The notes under the pieces were generated by a model that saw only the letters and a list, made by a program, of their open reading frames with translations, was not told where the DNA came from and made no database searches. From Siphonodentalium dalli (Eukaryota > Mollusca > Scaphopoda > Gadilida > Siphonodentaliidae), in the NCBI GenBank assembly GCA_032622095.1, contig CP136069.1, forward strand, positions 185,743,122-185,807,121: a stretch of 64,000 nucleotides of DNA, written 5' to 3'. Position numbers and translations under genes: made by a program. The stretch's first letter is position 1, and each line of letters opens with the position of its first letter. Shown here piece after piece: positions 28,778-40,053 of the stretch.

Positions 28778-28952
28778 CAAGCCTGAATTTAGTGTATCTG
28801 ACATTTGCATAATGCGATCCCCAGAGGGTGAATTTAGTGATGCTATCCTGCACAATGGGCTAGCATCACCACTAGTCCATGTGCGGTCCGGAGTCATTAA
28901 ATTCATGGGGGACCTCATTCTGCAAATGTCAGACATACTAAATTCAGGCATG
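28778..28952. mobile_element. Family A MITE, copy 5
   Basis: The ends CAAGCCTGAATTTAGTGTA and CTAAATTCAGGCATG are flanked by TGCACCGA and TGTACCGA, an 8-bp target duplication with one mismatch. The two arms carry GAGGGTGAATTTAGTGATGC and its inverse, the latter damaged. Confidence 0.78.
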
Positions 28953-29156
28953 TGTACCGACCGTGAAGCGTTCCGTAGCTTTAGCATGTATACAAATACA
29001 TTACTCACTATTTGCAGGGGCCAAAGTTGGATCGAGTAGCAGACGAACAGGATAAAAACAGCATTTCTTTCTTATGACCAGAGAATGGGAGATGAGCCAC
29101 ATAGTACATACATGAGATAAAACATATACTGGTACATGAAGTGTATCTTAGAACCA

Positions 29157-29545
29157 TTAATTGTTCACCCAACAGAAGGGCCCTGTGCCAATGCATTCTC
29201 TTATATATGCGAGTCGACCATAGGTCGCCTCGCATATATAAGAGAATGCATTGGCTTAACACATTAAAAATTATAAAATTGTTAAAGAATGTAAGTCAAA
29301 ATGGTAAAAAGTGTTAAATTTTTTTTTTTTTAGGCCAATGCATTCTCTTATATATGCGAGGCGACCTATGGTCGACTCGCATATATAAGAGAATGCATTG
29401 GCACAGGGTATAACTGTAACTATCACAATGTGGTCAAGGAGCCGGTTCCAATGATATCCATATTTGTATGGTTCTATTGAGACAGACCGAAGATATTTTA
29501 GGCTGTTGAAGCTTTATTTGGCCGGTTTGTTGGGTAAAGGGTTAA
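29157..29545. mobile_element. Family B TTAA element, copy 2 (inverse orientation)
   Basis: It has the two hairpins and the GTGGTCAAGGAGCCGGTTCC segment of family B. The right end GGGTAAAGGGTTAA is normal. The left end reads TTAATTGTTCACCCAACAG, and the same unusual TTAATTGTTCACCC starts the family C copy that directly follows. Confidence 0.82.
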
Positions 29546-29835
29546 TTGTTCACCCTTTCATGATAGGAGGTACGCTGATGCAGCATTAACAATACCACTA
29601 TATAAATTTTGCGAAAACCCTGTGCCAATGTATTCTCTTATATATGCGAGTCTCCCATAGGGAGCCTTGCAAAAAGGAGAAGCTGAATGCACTGGCTGTC
29701 AAGGTAAATATTGTTAGCCAATCTATTCTCTTATATATGCGAGGCTCCCATGGGAGACTCGCATATATAAGAGAATGCATTGGCACAGGGTTTTCGCAAA
29801 ATTTCAGGAAGCTCCAGTCATGGAAGGGTTATTAA
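29542..29835. mobile_element. Family C element, copy 2
   Basis: The element abuts the previous one and shares its TTAA. The left part has CCCTTTCATGATAGGAGG and GATGCAGCATTAA. It then has two hairpins with the CTCCC/GGGAG tip and ends TCAGGAAGCTCCAGTCATGG before AAGGGTTAT. The right TTAA is mutated. Confidence 0.75.
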
Positions 29836-30109
29836 GGGTCTCACTGCAGTTCAGCTATTTAATTGTGGGTGCCCCTACAATACAATGATAATGCCAAAAA
29901 GTTGTGACTGTGTGACATTTCAATTTTTTCTACTTTTGAGTAAAACATGATGCATCAGTGTAAGTGATGATGCAAGTCCAAAGTCTCAAGGCTATTAGAT
30001 TATGTCAGTAGGACTAAAATTATCATCTTGAAAAAAAACCCAGACAAATAGGACTGACAGATCGACGGATGGACCAATAATATGTCTAAACAAGAGCATC
30101 GCTAGGCCA

Positions 30110-30400
30110 TGGCAAAATACGTGTGTGGTAATTCCAACAAAGGTCTGGTGAAAATTGGTGGGCAGAATCCAAATTTGATCTCAACCTGTATTTTGGGCTA
30201 GTCAACTCACAGACCAAATTTCATTCCATTGTTCAGACTTACTAAAGTTGGCGGGCAGAACCCAAATTTGATCTTGACCTGCATTTTGGGCATGTAAACT
30301 CACATACCAAATTTTATTCCATTCAGTTCAGACTTACTAAAGTTATTATCCGGAAATGAAAAAAGCAAACAGATGGACCAATATTACATACTGTTTTTTT
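30110..30400. repeat. Short tandem ~110-bp repeat
   Basis: GGGCAGAAYCCAAATTTGATC and CATACCAAATTT-like motifs occur twice about 100 bases apart. It resembles the units of the larger GGAC-tailed arrays, but no GGAC tract is present here beyond CAGATGGACC. Confidence 0.45.
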
Positions 30401-30471
30401 TTAAATGGGCATATAAAAATAATGTAATTTTTTTTTTTAAATCTGTTACAGGAGCATTGTATTAACCCTTT

Positions 30472-30850
30472 ACCCAACAAAACGGCCAAAACCGGCCAAA
30501 TAAAGCTTCAACAGCCTAAAATATCTTCGGTCTGTCTCAATAGAACCATACAAATATGGATATCATTGGAACCGGCTCCTTGACAACATTGCGATTGTTA
30601 CAGTTATGCCCTGTGCCAATGCATTCTCTTATATATGCGAGTCGACCATAGGTCGCCTCGCATATATAAGAGAATGCATTGGCCTAAAAAAAATCTGTTT
30701 TTACCATTTTTTCTTACATTCTTTAACAATTTTATAATTTTTAATGTGTTAAGCCAATGCATTCTCTTATATATGCGAGGCGACCTATGTCGACTCGCAT
30801 ATATAAGAGAATGCATTGGCACAGGACCCTTATGTTGGGTAAAGAGTTAA
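30472..30850. mobile_element. Family B TTAA element, copy 3
   Basis: The left terminus is TTAACCCTTTACCCAACA and the right terminus GTTGGGTAAAGAGTTAA. The interior carries the GTCTGTCTCAATAGAACC segment and two hairpins. The second hairpin has lost one base at its tip. Confidence 0.83.
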
Positions 30851-31358
30851 ACTAATCCCTTTAGGTCTGCTTAATTTTGTACATGATTTACTGATTGTAA
30901 ATAACAATACAAATTTAATCTTTGATTAGTCTTACAAACATATTTATTAAAAAATTAACAACACAACACTATGCAAATTCTCACACGAATCATCAAGTCC
31001 ATGTGACACTAACTCTGTAATGAGGTCTGAGGAACACAAATAATGAAATTCACAATAATGAATGAAGGCACAGAAAGATTGCAGGTTCACTGGTCTTGAT
31101 GAGTAGTTACTTTATTCCCATGCAGCCACTTGTAGGGATATTCAGCTAGTGAGGTCAGCAGAAGTATAATTTAAACATGCCAACAAATGATTTATTTGTT
31201 TATTATCTGATAATCATTACAAATGAATGAATGGGAATCCATCAAGTTTCCATGCATTCGCTCATCTAATTGTAACAAAACTACAAATGAACATTAATGA
31301 ACAATTCCAGAACTCATTTGATGAAATGTTTTCTGCAATTCACTATCCGTCAGTATCA
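30851..31358. other. Intergenic, no recognisable feature
   Basis: AT-rich sequence between two TTAA elements. No exon, RNA gene or known repeat was recognised. Confidence 0.4.
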
Positions 31359-31620
31359 TTAACCTGTTCATGATGGGAGCTGCGCTGGTGCAGCATTAAA
31401 GATCCTGTGCCAATGCACTCATTTATATATTCGAGTCTCCCATAGGAAGCCTCACATATATTAGAAAATGTACTAGATTACAAGTTCAAGGTAAATGTTG
31501 TCCTGCCAATACATTCTCTTATATATGTGAGGGTCCCTAAGGGAGACTCGCATATATAAAGAGTGCATTGGCACAGGGTTTTTGCAAAATTTCAGGAAGC
31601 TCCAGTCATGGAAGGGCTAA
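31359..31620. mobile_element. Family C element, copy 3
   Basis: The element starts TTAACCTGTTCATGATGGGA, has GCTGGTGCAGCATTAAAG and two decayed hairpins, and ends AGCTCCAGTCATGGAAGGGCTAA. Substitutions in the hairpin arms show that it is older than most copies. Confidence 0.77.
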
Positions 31621-31630
31621 GTCATGAATT

Positions 31631-31758
31631 CAAGCCTTGAAATGAGGTCCCCAGAGGGTGAATTTGGTGATGCTAGCCCGCTATGCGGGGTAGCATCACT
31701 AAATTCACCCTCTGGGGACCTCATTCTGCAAATGACAGACAACCTATTTCAAGGCTTG
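31631..31758. mobile_element. Family A MITE, copy 6 (short)
   Basis: The left end, CAAGCCTTGAAATGAGGTCC, has lost the stretch between TIR and arm. The right arm and terminus CAAGGCTTG are intact. The tip is GCTAGCCCGCTATGCGGGGT. No target duplication is visible. Confidence 0.75.
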
Positions 31759-32246
31759 TACTTGGAGTCAAAATGAATTCAAGTGAAATTTTACATCTAA
31801 CAGCAATCATTGGATGAAATTTTTTCAGCAAATCACTAGACGACAGTATCGTTAAGAAGTCAAATATAATCTTTCAGGAGTAATGTCTCTTTAATTTGTA
31901 TTCAAATCCCATTTCTGAGGACTTTCCAAAGCCACATGTAAGTAACACATCCTTTCCAAATATAGCACACGTCTTGTTTGATACTATCATTATTATTATT
32001 GTATTAATCAAAACATTTATTAAAATGAAATGCGAACGAATAACCCTAGACTAAATAATATGACATATAATAAAAAAATAAATAGCAGTCAACTACATGT
32101 ATGTATATATTGGTTGCATTTTGTGTATTTAATCTTTAATGATAGCTTGGAAAAGGGTTATATAACAAGTAATCGATTTACTCTCACATAATGTATAAAT
32201 ATATAAAAGGCAATCATAAATCAATGTTCCTCATTATGAATATTGA

Positions 32247-32932
32247 CCTTAAAGGGGTACATTACACTAAATCCGGCTATTTATGGGACCATCTCCTTTT
32301 ATACTCAACAGAATGAATTTGAGCCATACATGTATATGAGTGCAAAACACTCTCATTCACTTTATGAACGATGTAAAAAAAAACATGGTAATTATAATGA
32401 AAATGAATTTATGACTGGAGTCATAAATTCATTTTCATTATAATTACATAGAGGATCTCACATGAGTTTCTAATTTATACGGAATTTATCAACCGAGTTC
32501 ACTAAATTCGATTTGAGCCGAGGTTTACCGAGGCTCAAATAGAATTTAGTGGACGAGGTTGATAAATTACGTATAAAATAGAACGAGTTTGAGATACCTT
32601 TTATCACATGATCAAATAAACCCGAAGCAACGCGCAATATTCATCGAAAACAACAATCATAAACTACAGCGATCGCAAGTTATTTGAAGAACGCCGTGAC
32701 GTCATTGCACGCGCTGATATCAAACGTGTCTATTACCGATAATTATGAAACTGCTTTTATGGCCAAATTATGTGATAAAATGTTGTTTGCATCATTCATA
32801 AAGTAAATGAGTGAACTTTGCACTAATCCATGCTCAAATTCATTCATTTGTTGCATAAAATTATATTATGTTGAGTATAAAAGAATGTGGTCCCATAAAT
32901 GATCAGATTTAGTGAACAGTACGCCTTTAAGG
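32247..32932. mobile_element. Large foldback element with internal palindromes
   Basis: The outer arms of ~60 bases are inverse copies. The left starts CCTTAAAGGGGTACATTACA, and the right reads CCTTAAAGGCGTACTGTTCA on the other strand. Both contain TTTATGGGACCA and TATACTCAACA. Inside are two further palindromes, at 32396-32435 and 32471-32581, the latter with CTAAATTCGATTTGAGCCGA. No gene is present. Confidence 0.7.
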
Positions 32933-33066
32933 CAGGTCAGTTACATCGTGAAAAGTAATGACATTTCTGAACCATGCTGCTACCCAACCATCATTAAATG
33001 GGATTCGTAATACAAATTAAAAAGATAAATACGCTGTGCATAAGTATGTATAGTAGAATGTGACCA

Positions 33067-33233
33067 TAAATACACAGAACGACACGATGTGTAAATGGGT
33101 TTGTCGATACGGCACGAGTGCTGTCACGGAAGGATAGAATGATAGGCGCTTGCGCCTCGAGTTCTATCCTTCCGCAACAACACAAGTGCCGTATCGACAA
33201 ACCTATTTACACATCGTGTCGTTCTGTGTTTAT
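33067..33233. repeat. Long hairpin of ~165 bp
   Basis: The arms ACAGAACGACACGATGTGTA and the inverse pair over about 70 bases with few mismatches. The tip is AGGCGCTTGCGCCT. It is probably a small palindromic MITE, but no second copy was found in this window. Confidence 0.65.
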
Positions 33234-33880
33234 TACACGCTTCACGTCCTAGAATTCGTGCATTAAAAATACAGGCTTAGGTTTATTTAGGCACATAGAG
33301 GGCGTGTTTTGTCATGTGTGATGATGCTTTTATTTTATAGTTCCGGTTTTATGGTTGAGGCGAACGTCATGTACGTCATTTTATGTCAACGAGATGCGTA
33401 TGGAACGTATGTTCCATACGTATTTGTAAATATGGAACAGCAATAACACTGTACTTTTGGGAACAAGCGTGAAATAAAGAAACTGATTGCAGGATGATGC
33501 GAAGAAGTGTCCTACCATCAGTTTCTCTGGTCAAATTCGACTAAACACAAGTATTAGCAGATAACCATTCTATGTCTCTTTCTTCAGTCTAGCATGGTAT
33601 TAACCAGCTCGTCTGTGGTTTGAATGAGCGTCTGAAAGTTTGAGGCATTGGCAGCATTGTATTGATTGTAAGACAATTGTACCACAGGTTACTGACCAAT
33701 CAGGACAAGCCTTGTATGCAGTTTTTGGCAAGGTCCCTATTACAAATCACATTTGAACAAGACTTATAGAGACATTAATCCCAAAGATTGATATCATTGT
33801 GTTTCAAATCCCTTTGTGAACTCAATACTCACACCAATCGGGTCATTGTCACAAGACACCGATCTCATTCGTAGCTGGTT

Positions 33881-34167
33881 TTAACCCTTTACCCAACAAA
33901 ACGGCCAAATAAAGCTTCAACAGCCCAAAATATCTTCGGTCTGTCTCAATAGAACCATACAAATATGGATATCATTGGAACCGGCTCCTTGACCACATTG
34001 TGATAGTTACAGTTATGCCCTGTGCCAATGCATTCTCTTATATATGCGAGTCGACCATAGGTCGCCTTGCATATATAAGAGAATGCATTGGCCTATGGAC
34101 CTATGGTCGACTCGCATATATAAGAGAATGCATTGGCACAGGGCCGTTCTGTTTGGTAAAGGGTTAA
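33881..34167. mobile_element. Family B TTAA element, copy 4 (internally deleted)
   Basis: Normal TTAA-flanked ends are present, but the spacer and most of one hairpin arm are missing, so that the two hairpins are fused at GCCTATGGACCTATGG (about 34091-34106). The length is 287 bp against ~400 for full copies. Confidence 0.82.
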
Positions 34168-34561
34168 ATTCAATTACAAGTTCAGCCAGATTTCCACAGG
34201 TGATAACATTCATAGCATGCTTTTCATATTCCATCATTTTATGACACGATATATGTTATCGCATTCGCGACTACAATGGCGACAATGGAGCGTTCATTTA
34301 TTTATTAAGTTATCAGAATATAACTTGCACAATTTCGTGACATTGATTGAAAATCTTAGGTATATATTAAAATGATAAACTAATAGGACTATTTAATTCA
34401 TTTTTTCTCTTATGTAAGCTGTTTTCATTCATATGCAAGAATGTGATTAGTGTAATTATAGTATCGTTCATTATACCCATATATGAAAAGCTGGGTATGA
34501 ATTTGATTGCCCTTGAAAAGCCAGCTATACTTGTGACCTTTTTTAAAATCTGGTTACGAAT

Positions 34562-34687
34562 GTTATCTGTGCCTTGTGACAATGACACCATCAGTAATAC
34601 TCAGTAATGAGTAGTTACTTGATTGTTATCTGTGCCTTGTGACAATGACACCATCAGTAATACTCAGTAATGAGTAGTTACTTGATT
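34562..34687. repeat. Two perfect 63-bp tandem copies
   Basis: The block that starts GTTATCTGTGCCTTGTGACA is repeated immediately. The identity suggests a recent duplication or an assembly artefact. Confidence 0.8.
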
Positions 34688-34720
34688 GCTATTTCTTTAT
34701 TTATATGAATGTTTAGCCGA

Positions 34721-35102
34721 TTAACCCTTTACCCAACAAACCGGCCAAATCAAGCTGCAACAGCCTAAATTATCTTGGGTCTGTCTCAATAAAACCATAC
34801 AAATATGGATATCATTGGAACCGGCTCCTTGACCACATTGTGATAGTTACAGTTATGCCCTGTGCCAATGCATTCTCTTATATATGCGAGTCGACCATAG
34901 GTCGCCTCGCATATATAAGAGAATGCATTGGCCTAAAAAAAATCTTTTTTTAACACTTTTTACCATTTTTTCTTACATTCTTTAACAATTTTTAATGTGT
35001 TAAGCCAATGCATTCTCTTATATATGCGAGGCGACCTATGGTCGACTCGCATATATAAGAGAATGCATTGGCACAGGGCCCTTCTGTTGGGTAAAGGGTT
35101 AA
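34721..35102. mobile_element. Family B TTAA element, copy 5
   Basis: Full-length arrangement with both hairpins. Its right TTAA at 35099-35102 is also the left TTAA of the following family C element. Confidence 0.85.
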
Positions 35103-35538
35103 CCCTTCCATGTCTGGAACTTCATGATATTTTGCAAAAACCCTGTGCCAATGCATTCTTATATATGCGAGTCTCCCATAGGTAGCCTTACATATATACA
35201 GTAATGCCCTAAATAATCGACTCCTTAACCACAGCAGAATTATGGGTAATATTTCAGGATTTAGTCTCAGTGAGAGCTTTCCGATGAATGGCAACAAGCC
35301 ATATTTCCGACTAAATCCTGAAATATTACCCATAATTCTGCTGTGGTTAAGGAGTCGATTATTTAGAGCATTACTGTATGAGAATACATTGGCCTAACAA
35401 TATTTAATTGAACTTGTAAGCCAGTGCATTCTCTTATATATGCGAGGCTCCCTATGGGAGACTTGGATATATAAGAGAATGCACTGGCACACAATCTTTA
35501 ATGCTGCACCAGCACAGCTCCCGTCATGAAAGGGTTAA
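35099..35538. mobile_element. Family C element, copy 4 (inverse), interrupted by family E
   Basis: It reads from TTAACCCTTCCATGTCTGGA to CATGAAAGGGTTAA with the interior in inverse order. At 35207-35378 a family E element is inserted into the first hairpin. Without it, the hairpin arm continues from CATATA to TGAGAATACATTGGCC. Confidence 0.83.
35209..35376. mobile_element. Family E palindromic MITE, copy 2, nested
   Basis: The ends CAGTAATGCCCTAAATAATC and the inverse are flanked by TA on both sides. The left arm is internally shortened, having lost the stretch from TTTAGTC to the axis. The insertion site is inside the AT-rich arm of a family C hairpin. Confidence 0.85.
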
Positions 35539-36677
35539 GTTCGACAAACAGATTGGTAAAACATCCATATAAATGAATCCTTCAGAGAGTTTCTCTGCTT
35601 ATAATATAATACGCAAGGCATATAGAACAACCCTGGTATCGTGTAACGGGGAAGATCCTTACGAATGTAAACAGTCATTAACCTATGTACCTATATAGGC
35701 CTAATGCATGGCAACGAAGCATGGCAACGAAGCACATGCTTGATTATTCATGTAGATGATTTTGGATGTGAGTAGACTTTGATATGCCTATTTGGTTTAG
35801 GCATCAGCCTTTGATAATAAATGCCCAGCATTTAATAATATTGAATGCTATACAATGTATGGTGCTGCAATTAAGCCTATAACTAAGGATGCCACATTGA
35901 GTCCTATAAGTTCTGCCCAATAAGGGCACACTGTATCTATGAATTGAAACATGACTAGAAATGAGGGTTCATACGGACACATATCCGGTAGATATTGTAT
36001 ATGAATGTCCCTTGCTATAATAAATGAAGCGTGTCTGCGTATATAGGTCTAGTCTAGTGAGGGGAAATCAGTGACGTAGTCCGAAGATGACATGACAAAC
36101 CTACAAGTGCAGTCTTGTCTGGATTCCGGCCAGCAAAGACAAATGGCGCTTTGACGTCATGAAACATGTCATGACGTCATAACTTGTTTTCATTAAGCTA
36201 ACAAATGAAATTGATCTAATATGAAATTATTTATAACACCTGTTTATAAATAAATACATCAATTCATTGTCACATATCGGAAGTTGCGAAGTAGCACACT
36301 TTCTTTTCATCATGTTGCTCCATTGTGATTCTGCACTTTTGCGGAACCACTGCCGAAAATCACGTGATTTTTTTCACGAAAAAGTTGACGTGGCAAAGAT
36401 TTCATCGACATGGTATACTGCCAATTGTGTGTGACGACGCAAGTATGCACACCCGCCACATTACCTATACAAGACCTGAGCTTGGCTCATTAATATCTAA
36501 ACTAATGGCATGCAGTGTCTATAACAGAAATTGTGTAGAAAAAATAATCTTGTGCATGTCATATTAAATTTATAACAATAGAAGGCATGAATGTGTAGCT
36601 TCTTATAGTCAGTGTGGGATTCATTCTGGTTACATGAACAAAGTCAATAGAACTGAATTGGTCACTCGCAATGGCTA
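35539..36677. other. Intergenic, no recognisable gene
   Basis: No exon or RNA gene is supported. A short direct repeat, GCATGGCAACGAAGCA, occurs twice near 35706-35731. Confidence 0.4.
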
Positions 36678-36889
36678 CAGTAATGCTCTAAGTAATCGAC
36701 GTCTTAACCACAGCAGAATTATGGGTAACTTTTCAGGATTTAGTCGGAAATATGGCTTGTTGCCATTCATCGAAAGCTCTCGAGGAGAGCTTTCTGATGA
36801 TTGGCAACAAGCCATATTTCCGACTAAATCCTGAAAAGTTACCCATAATTCTGCTGTGGTTAAGAAGTCGATTAATTAGAGCATTACTG
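36678..36889. mobile_element. Family E palindromic MITE, copy 3
   Basis: A full palindrome with TA flanks (36676-36677 and 36890-36891) and the start CAGTAATGCTCTAAGTAATC. The axis is at GAAAGCTCTCGAGGAGAGCTTTC. The arms match copies 1 and 2. Confidence 0.85.
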
Positions 36890-37034
36890 TATGTGGACAT
36901 CACGTTACCCCTGTGGGGCAGCAAATTACCCAGAATTCAATCCTCCTGACGGTCACAACTTCAAATTTGCCAACAAAATTGGTGTCACATTAAGAATTTT
37001 TGGATATGCCAGAAATATATCTGATTTCAACACT

Positions 37035-37410
37035 CAAAATTATTTTACGATACCATGGCAAGACAATTTAAGCTTGAGTGGTACCATGGCAAGTCAATTT
37101 AAGCTTGAGCGGTACCATGGCAATTCAGTTTAAGCTTGAGTGGTACAATGGCAAGTCAATTTAAGCTTGAGCGGTACCATGGCAATTCAGTTTAAACTTG
37201 AGTGGTACCATGGCAAGTCAATGTAAGCTTGAGCGGTACCATGGCAATTCAGTTTAAGCTTGAGCGGTACAATGGCAAGTCAGTTTAAGCTTGAGTGGTA
37301 CAATGGCAAATCAATTTAAGCTTAAGCAGTACAATGGCAAGTCAATTTAACCTTGTGTGGTACCATGGCTAGTCAATTTAAACTTGAGCCGTACCATGGC
37401 AAGTCAGTTA
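37035..37410. repeat. 30-bp minisatellite
   Basis: About twelve units of the type TTAAGCTTGAGTGGTACCAT plus GGCAAGTCAA. Alternate units differ at GTCAA versus TTCAG and TACCA versus TACAA, which indicates that pairs of units were amplified together. Confidence 0.85.
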
Positions 37411-37420
37411 CATATATATC

Positions 37421-37460
37421 CTCATTCTGCAAATGACAGACACACTATTTCCAGGCTTGG
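37421..37460. mobile_element. Solo family A right end
   Basis: CTCATTCTGCAAATGACAG to CCAGGCTTG matches only the right terminus of family A. The rest of the element is absent. Confidence 0.7.
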
Positions 37461-37543
37461 GACCAGCGATGAAATCAGCTGCATGAACAATTAAGGTGCA
37501 ACCAAATGAGAATATGGCCTCCAGGGATATATTTGTGAGATTT

Positions 37544-37806
37544 TTAACCCTTTCATCATGGGAGCTGCACTGGTGCAGCATTAAATACCCTGTGCCAGTG
37601 CATTCTCTTATTTATGTGAGTCTCCCAGAGGGAGCTTTGCATATTAAGAGAATGCAATGACTTACAAGGTCAAGGTATATATTGTTAGGCCAATGTATTC
37701 TCTTATATATGCGAGGCTCCCTATGGGAGACTCACATACATAAGAGAATGCATCGGCACAGGATTTTTTGCAAAACATCAGGCAGGTCTAGTCATTGAAG
37801 GGTTAA
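37544..37806. mobile_element. Family C element, copy 5
   Basis: TTAA-flanked, starting CCCTTTCATCATGGGAGCTG and ending near GTCATTGAAGGG. Both hairpins are present but mutated in the arms. Confidence 0.8.
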
Positions 37807-37951
37807 ATTTGAAAAAGTTCATAAAATTAACAGAAAACAGTTAAAATCTATCATATGTAGTAAATAACACTATACAGCTGGCGGTATATTAAAATGAAAG
37901 TGTCAATGACACTTAAGCTCAACTTCGAGAGGGTCTAATCTCAAATGTTAG

Positions 37952-38351
37952 TTAACCCTTTACCCAACAAACCGGTCAAAAACGGCCAAATAAAGCTGCA
38001 GCAGCCTAAATTATCTTGGGTCTGTCTCAATAAAACCATACAAATATGGATATCATTGGAACCGGCTCATTGACCACATTGTGATGGTTACAGTTATGCC
38101 CTGTGCCAATGCATTCTCTTATATATGCGAGTCGACCATAGGTCGCCTCGCATATATAAGAGAATGCATTGGCCTAAAAAATATCTTTTTTTAACACTTT
38201 TTACCATTTTTTCTTACATTCTTTAACAATTTTATAATTTTTAATGTGTTAAGCCAATGCATTCTCTTATATATGTGAGGCGACCTATGGTCGACTCGCA
38301 TATATAAGAGAATGCATTGGCACAGGGCCGTTCTGTTGGGTAAAGGGTTAA
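37952..38351. mobile_element. Family B TTAA element, copy 6
   Basis: Full-length copy with flanks GTTAG and TGGAG outside the TTAA, so only TTAA is duplicated. It has both hairpins and the full AT-rich spacer. Confidence 0.86.
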
Positions 38352-38389
38352 TGGAGCGATAAGGAATCGGAAAGTTGGTATGTCTATGT

Positions 38390-38850
38390 AATACTAAATG
38401 ATGAAGAGATATATGTGGCCTGTAGGGTGTGCCAACAGATTTCGTCATAAAAAGAGTAAAATACAAGATGTCCACTGGCAGCCATGATTTTTTAACAGAA
38501 TTTAGAAGAAAAAAAATGGTAAGCTCCCATCTAGAGTTCAACCCGAGGATCCATGTGAAGTTTGGTGACAATTGGATGACGATTGTGACCTTGAGGGTGT
38601 GCCAAAGGATTTAGTAATGCAAAGTAACATCCAAGATGGCTGCCAGCGGCCATGTTTTTCATCAAAAACATTTTGCCAATAACTGTGGGCTGCATAGTGT
38701 GCCGATGGATTCAAATGCGAAATCCAAGATGGCCACTGGCAGTCATGTTTTTAACAGATTCAGAAAAAATGGTAAGCTCCCATCTAGAGATCACGCGGAT
38801 GATCCATATGGAATTTGATGACGATTGGATGATATAACTGTGACTTTGTG
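38390..38850. repeat. Degenerate tandem repeat
   Basis: Three loose copies of a ~150-bp unit carry AAGCTCCCATCTAGAG, GTGTGCCAA.GGATTT and TGGCAGCCATG-like motifs. Related sequence recurs at 49500-49680. No gene is present. Confidence 0.5.
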
Positions 38851-39562
38851 TGCTCGTATAAGCATAAGTCAGATAATTTCCATAAATGAAAGTATATTTT
38901 AATTCAAGAAGTCCATATGAAATCTTTTGTTGACGACGACACATTTTGGTACCAATACTTTTTTAATTTAAATTTTCCAAAGTGAGGGAAAGAGTTGTAA
39001 ATTTAAATCACCAAAAAGTGAACAGCTGGTTTTGACACTGACTGTAGTGTCCTGTTTATACACTCGGTCAGACACTCAATCAGCCAAGCATAAAGTTTAA
39101 CATAGCCAACCAGCTGGTTGAAGTCCCAATCAGAATTAATCAAGAGATTACTCAATGAATTCCAATTTCCAAAGACTGGATGCAGACTGGATAGTGATAA
39201 TCATACCACACCAGTGATATATGATTACTGGTATGTAATTTCAAAATTCAAACATTATAATAACATCATGTTCTGTGGTGTAATGTATAGAGTTATCAAT
39301 AAAACATTCTTGATAGGGAACTCCAAAATCAGGACGTACTATATTTAAAAATTAACCAAACTTGTTCCCGGAGTCCATATTGGAGTGGTTTTATTGCAAT
39401 TTAAATATTTATTCAGGATTCTAAAAATAGAGTTACAATAACATTCAACATCACTTTTGGCTTTGATACACAGAGAAAAAAATAAAAACCAAATGTGACC
39501 AAAACACTAGACTAATCAATTCCAAACTATATAATTTTGATAGTGAAAAATAAGTCTTTCAG
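38851..39562. other. Intergenic, no recognisable feature
   Basis: No exon, RNA gene or known repeat was recognised. Confidence 0.4.
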
Positions 39563-39959
39563 GGGGGAGCCTTTCATATATAAGAGAATACATTTGCCTT
39601 GATATTGTAAACCAGTGCATTCTCTTATCTGTGAAGCTCCCTATGGCAGACTTGCAAAATAAGAGAATGTACTGGCACAGGATCTTTAATGTTGCACCTG
39701 CGCAGCTCCTGCCCAAGCCTTGACATACATGTAATGTCTGTCATTTGCAGAATGAGGTCCCCAGAGGGTGAATTTAGTGATGCTACCTCATTCTGAACCT
39801 CATTCTGCTGAGGTGTAAGCAGAATGAGGTCCCCAGAGGGTGAATTTGGTGATGCTAGCCCGCTATGCGGGGTAGCATCACTAAATTCACCCTCTGGGGA
39901 CCTCACTCTGCAAATGACAGACACTATTTCAAGGCTTGCTCCAGTCATGGAAGGGTTAA
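39563..39959. mobile_element. Family C fragment (inverse) interrupted by family A copy 7
   Basis: The left end is truncated at GGGAGCCTTTCATATATAAG. The body has a hairpin and GATCTTTAATGTTGCACCTG. The right end CAGTCATGGAAGGGTTAA resumes after a family A insertion at 39714-39938. Confidence 0.7.
39714..39938. mobile_element. Family A MITE, copy 7, nested in family C
   Basis: The ends CAAGCCTTGACATACATG and CAAGGCTTG are flanked by CTCCTGCC and CTCCAGTC, a diverged 8-bp duplication. Inside are tandem arms CCCCAGAGGGTGAATTT and a GCTAGCCCGCTATGCGGGG tip. Confidence 0.78.
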
Positions 39960-40053
39960 GGTTAATAAATGTTTTTGAGATAAAAAATTTGATTTGTTCT
40001 ATTCCTCTAAATGCCATAAAATAAATGCATGTAGCATGCATCTTTTAAGCTGT

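Noticed and set aside
34992-35333. Recurring ORFs of 60-140 codons with RIYKRMHW or YICESTIGRLAYI motifs
   Set aside because: They occur wherever the 67-bp hairpin is present and on both strands. They are translations of the hairpin and not genes.
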